From an uncultured Bacteroidales bacterium (GTDB lineage: Bacteria; Bacteroidota; Bacteroidia; Bacteroidales; Paludibacteraceae): DNA of 37,894 bases. Positions 34,360 to 37,894 of this stretch are shown in pieces. The notes beneath the pieces are model-generated. The model was not told the DNA's origin, did not search any database, and saw only the letters and a program-made list of their open reading frames with translations. Every line of letters begins with the position of its first letter. The first letter of the stretch is position 1. The translations under genes were made by a program, and so were the position numbers. The stretch lies in assembly GCA_900316995.1 (NCBI GenBank), contig ONEZ01000023.1, positions 1 to 37,894 on the forward strand, read 5' to 3'.

Positions 34360-35505
34360 ATGAGTACGTTTGATAATATAATAGTATCTGCAGAACCGTT
34401 TGACAATAAGCTTATTCGTGAATATATACGTAAGAACGGTAAACCAGGAGTGTGTTCCTATACTGGTAGATGCAGTTCACGTACGGTTGAACTTAGCGAC
34501 ATAGTTAGTAAGATAAAGTCCATAGTCTGCGAATATTACGGAGATGCTGATGACGAGGGTGTTGCGTTTGATTCAACTTTTGATGATGATGAAGATAAAA
34601 ATACTGAAATACAGGTAAGTGTTAATAATGGATATCTCATTCCTAAAGATCGGAGAATGTTTGATGATATTGAGGGGTTACTGTGTTATCATGGCTTTAG
34701 ATGTAGAGATGGCCGATTATATGAGGATATTATCAGTAAGATAAAGGTTACAAACCTTGTAGAGAAGGATCCGTATGGGCTTAAAATAGATGAAGAGTAC
34801 TATTTGGATTGGAGATTCTTATCAAGGAAAGCGATAGAGTTTGCTAATCAGGGTTGCTGTTTGTGTGATATTCAAGAAAAACTAAACAGCTCTTTATTTT
34901 ATATTTTGTCTGCTATTCAGAGGGAGCACAAAGAGATTCTTGTACATAGGCAAATCAGGCTATTCCGTTGTGTTAATTATAGAGAACCACTCAGTGCAGT
35001 ATCGTTCTCAGATTTGACATCGCCGCCAGTTGAAAAAACTACCGATTTGAGAATGAGTACAAAAGGTGATTCTGTTTTTTATGGCTCTGTTGATAAAGGA
35101 ACGGCTATTAGAGAAGCTTTAGCTGAGGGCGTCAAGTATTATGCCTATGTTGGAGAATTTGAGTCTATTGATGAGCTAAATTTATTGGACCTAACCAAAA
35201 TAACTAAGAAGATTGATATCTTTGAGATGCCTAAAAATGATTACTTCCTTTTAAGATTTTTAAAAAGGTTCTGCGAAGACATCTCAAGACCAATAAAAGG
35301 TAAAACAATTGAGTATGTTCCCACACAATTGATTACATACTATTTTAGAAACTGTATGAAACGCTATGACGGGAATGGGAATAAGTATGGTTTGGATGGT
35401 ATCTTATATAGTAGTAGCAAAGGAGGGTGCACTAATGCGGTATTGTTTTTTAATCATGATGAAAGTAGCAAACATCTTAGATTGCTGAAATATTCGTGTA
35501 TTTAA
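34360..35505 (+). CDS. RES-domain protein (NAD+-degrading toxin family) with HEPN/RES-type N-terminal domain
   Basis: 381 residues. The N-terminal half has the Cys-bearing start seen in HEPN/RES N-terminal domain proteins (GKPGVCSYTGRCSSRTVEL, 28-45). The RES domain spans about 197-366: RLFRCVNYRE (200-209), R231, VFYGS with Y241, TAIREA with E252, EYVPTQLITYY (319-328) and GILYSSSKGGCTNAVLFF with S351 and N359. RES toxins are known to break down NAD+ and are usually paired with an Xre antitoxin. No such gene is adjacent; the nearest small HTH gene is 12 kb away. Members with this long N-terminus may be self-regulated. It has its own promoter and is bracketed by two copies of a CAAGGCTG hairpin. 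A phage-defence or stress role is inferred. Confidence 0.8.
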   Translation: MSTFDNIIVSAEPFDNKLIREYIRKNGKPGVCSYTGRCSSRTVELSDIVSKIKSIVCEYYGDADDEGVAFDSTFDDDEDKNTEIQVSVNNGYLIPKDRRMFDDIEGLLCYHGFRCRDGRLYEDIISKIKVTNLVEKDPYGLKIDEEYYLDWRFLSRKAIEFANQGCCLCDIQEKLNSSLFYILSAIQREHKEILVHRQIRLFRCVNYREPLSAVSFSDLTSPPVEKTTDLRMSTKGDSVFYGSVDKGTAIREALAEGVKYYAYVGEFESIDELNLLDLTKITKKIDIFEMPKNDYFLLRFLKRFCEDISRPIKGKTIEYVPTQLITYYFRNCMKRYDGNGNKYGLDGILYSSSKGGCTNAVLFFNHDESSKHLRLLKYSCI

Positions 35506-35567
35506 CGTAGAGTTTGGCTCCGCAAAAAAGCGTAGTATCGGGGCATCGGTGCTCAAAGAATAAACCC

Positions 35568-35596
35568 CAAGGCTGACACTCTCCGTGCCAGCCTTG
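35568..35596 (+). repeat. CAAGGCTG hairpin, copy 2 (3' of the RES gene)
   Basis: CAAGGCTGACAC pairs with GTGCCAGCCTTG around TCTCC. Flanking bases (AGTGTG and AGTGCG after the stem) are also alike in both copies. Confidence 0.7.
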
Positions 35597-35650
35597 AGTG
35601 TGTTTGAGGGGATTTTGGTATGGGGGGTTGCGATTTTGGGTAAAATGATT

Positions 35651-35658
35651 TATCTTTG
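35651..35658 (+). promoter_or_regulatory. -7 promoter element of the zeta-like kinase gene
   Basis: TATCTTTG fits TAnnTTTG, 30 nt upstream of the ATG at 35688. Confidence 0.5.
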
Positions 35659-35687
35659 CAAGAAAGTGGAGACTTATATTTTGAACC

Positions 35688-36275
35688 ATGAAGCAAATGT
35701 TTATTATAGCAGGCCCCAATGGAGCTGGTAAAACCACTGCATCACTCACAATTTTACCAGAAATACTTCATTGTACGGAGTTTGTAAATGCGGATGAGAT
35801 AGCAAGAGGTTTGTCTCCGTTTAACCCTGAAGGAGTAGCAATACAGGCTGGCAGGATAATGTTAAAACGCATTGAAGAATTACTTCAACATAACAGCTCA
35901 TTTGCTTTTGAAACAACTTTGTCAACCAAGTCATACGTATCGTTAATTAGAAGGGCTAAAGCGTATGGGTATGTTATAACCCTGTTATTCTTTTATCTGC
36001 CCTCTGCTGAACATGCAGCAAAACGAGTAATGCAAAGAGTATTGGAGGGTGGGCACAATATTCCTTATGATATTATAGTGAGGCGTTATAGTAGAGGACT
36101 TGAGAATTTGATGAAATTATATGTCCCAATATGTGATGCGTGGTTCATATACGACAACAGATCATCTTATCAGATAAACCTTATAGCAGAAGGTGTTTTG
36201 GGGCAGGTAAAACAAATTAATGACCAACAGATCTTCAAAAAAATTCAAGATTATGAGCGAACAGCAAATAGATGA
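35688..36275 (+). CDS. Zeta-toxin-like P-loop kinase
   Basis: 195 residues. The Walker A motif GPNGAGKTT is at 9-17. FVNADEIARGLSPFNPE (about 32-48), FAFETTLSTK (about 73-82) and GHNIPYDIIVRRYSRGLENL (about 122-141) are the conserved blocks of the zeta/PezT-like and COG4185 family. PezT-type members phosphorylate UDP-N-acetylglucosamine and poison cell-wall synthesis; COG4185 members are less well known. The next small gene overlaps its end by 23 nt, which is the usual Bacteroidota arrangement with the small partner downstream. The pair is probably a toxin-antitoxin or stress module, though toxicity is inferred. Confidence 0.85.
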   Translation: MKQMFIIAGPNGAGKTTASLTILPEILHCTEFVNADEIARGLSPFNPEGVAIQAGRIMLKRIEELLQHNSSFAFETTLSTKSYVSLIRRAKAYGYVITLLFFYLPSAEHAAKRVMQRVLEGGHNIPYDIIVRRYSRGLENLMKLYVPICDAWFIYDNRSSYQINLIAEGVLGQVKQINDQQIFKKIQDYERTANR

Positions 36276-36408
36276 ACTTAGGGAAAAACTGAACAGAGGT
36301 ATAGCCTTGTCAAGAAAGCGTTTGATAGAAGAAACCAAGCGTAAGGGTGGTTCGCTGGTTATTGAAAGGGACGGCAAAATTGTTGTTCTTAGTGCAAGTG
36401 AACTTTAG
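36253..36408 (+). CDS. Small partner protein of the zeta-like kinase
   Basis: 51 residues from the ATG at 36253; a frame start at 36220 is possible but lies deep in the kinase gene. The sequence is a helix (EQQIDELREKLNRGIALSRK) followed by a short charged hairpin ending in SLVIERDGKIVVLSASEL. Genes like this often follow COG4185 kinases in Bacteroidota and are proposed antitoxins or regulators. The overlap with the kinase implies coupled translation. No DNA-binding motif is visible. Confidence 0.7.
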   Translation: MSEQQIDELREKLNRGIALSRKRLIEETKRKGGSLVIERDGKIVVLSASEL

Positions 36409-36424
36409 CTTGCTCCAGAAACAT

Positions 36425-36500
36425 CTCCCCCTCACCTATACTCTGCGGAGTGTGGATGAGGGGGAGGTTTATGTTTGTGGGGGTGGTGGCATCGGGGTGG
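36425..36500 (+). repeat. Cassette-type hairpin repeat, copy A
   Basis: CTCCCCCTCA (36425-36434) pairs with TGAGGGGGAG (36457-36466). A G-rich tail ends in GGTGGCATCGGGGTGG (36485-36500). It follows the zeta-like pair. Confidence 0.8.
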
Positions 36501-36642
36501 AAAAACTTTAACATTATTTAACTAAATGTTCTTTCGTGATAAAACCGTAACTTTTAGTTACATTTTTGTAACTGAAAGTATCATTTGGGTTTAGTTTTAG
36601 TGCTATAAGGAAAAATTTAAGATTATTGCAGTTGAAATGGCA

Positions 36643-36674
36643 TTTGGAAATGTTTCTCCAAATACTTACTTTTG
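36643..36674 (+). promoter_or_regulatory. Complete promoter of the small SH3-like gene
   Basis: TTTG at 36643-36646 and TACTTTTG at 36667-36674 with a 20-nt spacer, followed by the ATG at 36693. This is one of the best Bacteroidota promoters in the window. Confidence 0.7.
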
Positions 36675-36692
36675 CAGAAAAGAAGTTTTGTT

Positions 36693-36878
36693 ATGGATGC
36701 TAATTTCATGATTGGTGACAGAGTTTTGGTATCACCATTTTTAACTCATCTTCCTGACTGGTCTGAAGGCAAGGTTATTGACGTGGAGGACAACACGTAC
36801 AATGGCATCGTTGTTTCTGCTGAAACTGATGATGGAAGTATCTATTTTCAACGTGCGGAATACTTTAAGAAGAAGTGA
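36693..36878 (+). CDS. Small SH3/KOW-like protein of unknown function
   Basis: 61 residues from the ATG at 36693, after a consensus promoter. IGDRVLVSPFLTHLPDWSEG, then KVIDVEDNTYNGIVVSAETD, suggest a small beta-barrel like KOW or other SH3-type domains (GDRV at the first strand, W and G at the turn). The end is basic (EYFKKK). No partner gene is present. Repeats A and B lie on either side, so it forms a one-gene cassette. Function unknown; nucleic-acid or protein binding would be typical of such barrels. Confidence 0.65.
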   Translation: MDANFMIGDRVLVSPFLTHLPDWSEGKVIDVEDNTYNGIVVSAETDDGSIYFQRAEYFKKK

Positions 36879-36880
36879 TA

Positions 36881-36986
36881 CTCCCCCTCACTTATGCTCT
36901 ACGGAGTAAAGGTGAGGGGGATGTTTGTGTTGTGGTGGGGGAGTGGTGGCATCGGGGTGAAATTAGAAAATAAATTTGGAGATTTA
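36881..36986 (+). repeat. Cassette-type hairpin repeat, copy B
   Basis: CTCCCCCTCAC (36881-36891) pairs with GTGAGGGGG (36912-36920). The tail GGGGGAGTGGTGGCATCGGG is shared with copy C, and both go on into AAATAAATTTGGAGAT. The TTTG in this tail (36975-36978) is the -33 box of the next gene. Confidence 0.85.
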
Positions 36987-37006
36987 TTGTGTAATGCGTA
37001 TTTTTG
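36975..37006 (+). promoter_or_regulatory. Promoter of the antitoxin/PIN operon
   Basis: TTTG (36975-36978), a 20-nt spacer and TATTTTTG (36999-37006). The -33 box lies in the tail of repeat B. The ATG at 37024 follows after 17 nt. Confidence 0.65.
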
Positions 37007-37023
37007 CCTGAAAGGATTTAATT

Positions 37024-37254
37024 ATGGAACAGGATTTAACATTGCATGAGGCAAGGATGAACCTATTCAACGTGGTTGAAAGGACTAAAAGTGTTTCTGA
37101 ATTGCGGGATATTCAGCGGCTTATTGCGTCCTACTATGCTCAGAAGGCCACAGAGGGCATGGATAAGTTATGGGAGCAGGGTGCATGGAGTGCGGAAAAA
37201 AATGAGTCTATATTACATGAGCATCTTAGAACACCGTACAAGTATGCAAAATAA
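37024..37254 (+). CDS. Putative antitoxin of the PIN toxin
   Basis: 76 residues, mostly helical: LHEARMNLFNVVERTKSVSE, LRDIQRLIASYYAQKATEGM and DKLWEQGAWSAEKNESILHE. The long helix followed by a short C-terminal segment that can wrap a PIN active site is usual in this antitoxin class, and the gene overlaps the PIN toxin start by 11 nt. No DNA-binding motif is obvious; the first 20 residues may serve this role. Identification rests mainly on the neighbour. Confidence 0.75.
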   Translation: MEQDLTLHEARMNLFNVVERTKSVSELRDIQRLIASYYAQKATEGMDKLWEQGAWSAEKNESILHEHLRTPYKYAK

Positions 37255-37663
37255 TCATAGGGTTGTTCTTGATACAAACTGTCTTATATCTTCACTTTCT
37301 TCAAATAGTGTGAACCATAAGGTGTGGCTTGCCCTGCAAAGGGGTGAATTTATATTGTGCGTCTCTAATGAGATACTTGAAGAATATTCAGAAGTAATTG
37401 AAAGACTAACAACGCCTGAGATTGCAAATAATGTTATTATGGCGTTATCTAAAAGCGAGTCTGTTGAGTTTATTGACCCTCATTATCATCTTGATTTAAT
37501 TAAGAGTGACCCAGATGACAATAAATTTGTTGATTGTGCTTTTGCTGCAAATGCTACATACATTGTTTCTGATGACCGTCATTTAGATGTCTTGAGAACT
37601 ATTGACTTTCCCAAAATCCTTGTATTACGGTTAGCTGAATTTGTTAATATTATACAATCTTAG
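37244..37663 (+). CDS. PIN-domain ribonuclease toxin (COG1569-like)
   Basis: 139 residues from the ATG at 37244; ATGs at 37202 and 37217 are possible but would lie deeper in the antitoxin gene. The four acidic residues of the PIN active site are present: D in VVLDTNCLISSL, E in SNEILEEYSEVIERL, D in DPDDNKFVDCAFAANATYIV and D in SDDRHLDVL. PIN toxins of type II modules cut RNA, often tRNA or mRNA at stalled ribosomes. The gene follows its antitoxin with an 11-nt overlap. Hairpin repeat C follows the stop after 27 nt. Confidence 0.88.
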   Translation: MQNNHRVVLDTNCLISSLSSNSVNHKVWLALQRGEFILCVSNEILEEYSEVIERLTTPEIANNVIMALSKSESVEFIDPHYHLDLIKSDPDDNKFVDCAFAANATYIVSDDRHLDVLRTIDFPKILVLRLAEFVNIIQS

Positions 37664-37690
37664 TTCTTATAGTATGAACTGGTGACACCT

Positions 37691-37796
37691 CTCCCCCTCA
37701 CCTATGCTCTGCGGAGTAAAGGTGAGGGGGAGGTTTGTGTTGTGGTGGGGGAGTGGTGGCATCGGGGTGGAATGAAAATAAATTTGGAGATATGCG
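37691..37796 (+). repeat. Cassette-type hairpin repeat, copy C
   Basis: CTCCCCCTCACC (37691-37702) pairs with GGTGAGGGGGAG (37721-37732). The body and tail, including GGTGGCATCGGGGTGG and AAATAAATTTGGAGAT, match copy B almost throughout. Confidence 0.85.
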
Positions 37797-37837
37797 TAAG
37801 CATACGGTGAACCACGTATAGTTTTATAAAAGAACTA

Positions 37838-37872
37838 TCAGTCTCGGCTTTGGTCGGGACTGATTTGTCTTA
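37838..37872 (+). terminator. Possible terminator near the window end
   Basis: TCAGTCTCG (37838-37846) pairs with CGGGACTGA (37855-37863), followed by TTTGTCTT. No gene in the window ends directly before it. The last 100 bases hold nothing else that I can name. Confidence 0.45.
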
Positions 37873-37894
37873 GTAGGTCTTATTAAGGCTTAGT

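Noticed and set aside
36425-36500. Repeats A, B and C as ordinary intrinsic terminators
   Set aside because: The stems are strong but are followed by G-rich sequence, not T-runs. The long conserved tails also go beyond what a terminator needs. They could still weaken readthrough.
36425-37796. Repeats as integron attC sites
   Set aside because: No GTTRRRY/RYYYAAC core pairs were found in the three copies, and no integrase gene is in the window.

Overview
The window looks like chromosomal DNA from a member of the Bacteroidales (Bacteroidota). The reasons are a type IX secretion (T9SS) C-terminal sorting tail on one exported protein, many TAnnTTTG-type promoter cores (the Bacteroidota -7 element, twice with a TTTG -33 box at 20 nt), and mainly non-Shine-Dalgarno starts. 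An argD gene, a proC gene and a PBP1C/alpha-2-macroglobulin pair are also present. No rRNA, tRNA, CRISPR array or insertion sequence with a transposase was seen. Genus and species cannot be set from the sequence alone.

Left half (1-21420): ordinary core genes, tightly packed. On the minus strand are a DASS/SLC13 anion transporter followed by a sirtuin deacylase (cut by the window edge), and a Na/Pi cotransporter followed by a flippase-like membrane protein. On the plus strand are argD (acetyl/succinylornithine aminotransferase) and a proC - Na+-dependent amino acid transporter - ComEA-like HhH protein run. Then come an OmpA/PD40/TPR lipoprotein (PorE-like), plsC, rpoN (sigma-54), pbpC and a large alpha-2-macroglobulin lipoprotein with an intact thioester. 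pbpC and the macroglobulin are divergent and share a symmetric promoter region; they are a well-known functional pair (peptidoglycan repair plus periplasmic protease trap). Repeat DNA is unusually common at gene edges here: palindromic MITE-like elements, microsatellite-like arrays that supply stop codons, a perfect 31-bp repeat found twice, and a run of five hairpins inserted in frame in pbpC.

Middle (21421-34199): more AT-rich and accessory. A structured 5' leader precedes a small XRE-type regulator. A decayed ORF6N-domain gene is bracketed by direct repeats. After a 320-nt leader comes an 11-kb, five-gene plus-strand run: a secreted Ig/carbohydrate-binding-like protein, a 1446-residue beta-helix T9SS cargo, a small Cys-rich protein with a C-terminal membrane segment, a cytoplasmic protein that joins a TIR/SEFIR-like N-terminus to a DUF2971 domain, and a second secreted protein paralogous to the first. 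The last two overlap by ATGA. A cytoplasmic, defence-like gene inside a cell-surface operon is the most unusual arrangement in the window.

Right end (34200-37894): a series of small cassettes, each a toxin-like or stress-like unit separated by palindromic repeats. In order they are a RES-domain NADase with a Cys-bearing N-terminal domain, a zeta-toxin-like kinase with a small overlapping partner, a small SH3/KOW-like orphan, and an antitoxin/PIN-toxin pair. Three closely related hairpin repeats follow three of these units, and two relatives with the same GCATCGGGGTGG terminus bracket the ORF6N pseudogene 13 kb away. This suggests a repeat-bounded cassette system that is not an integron, as no attC-type sites were seen.
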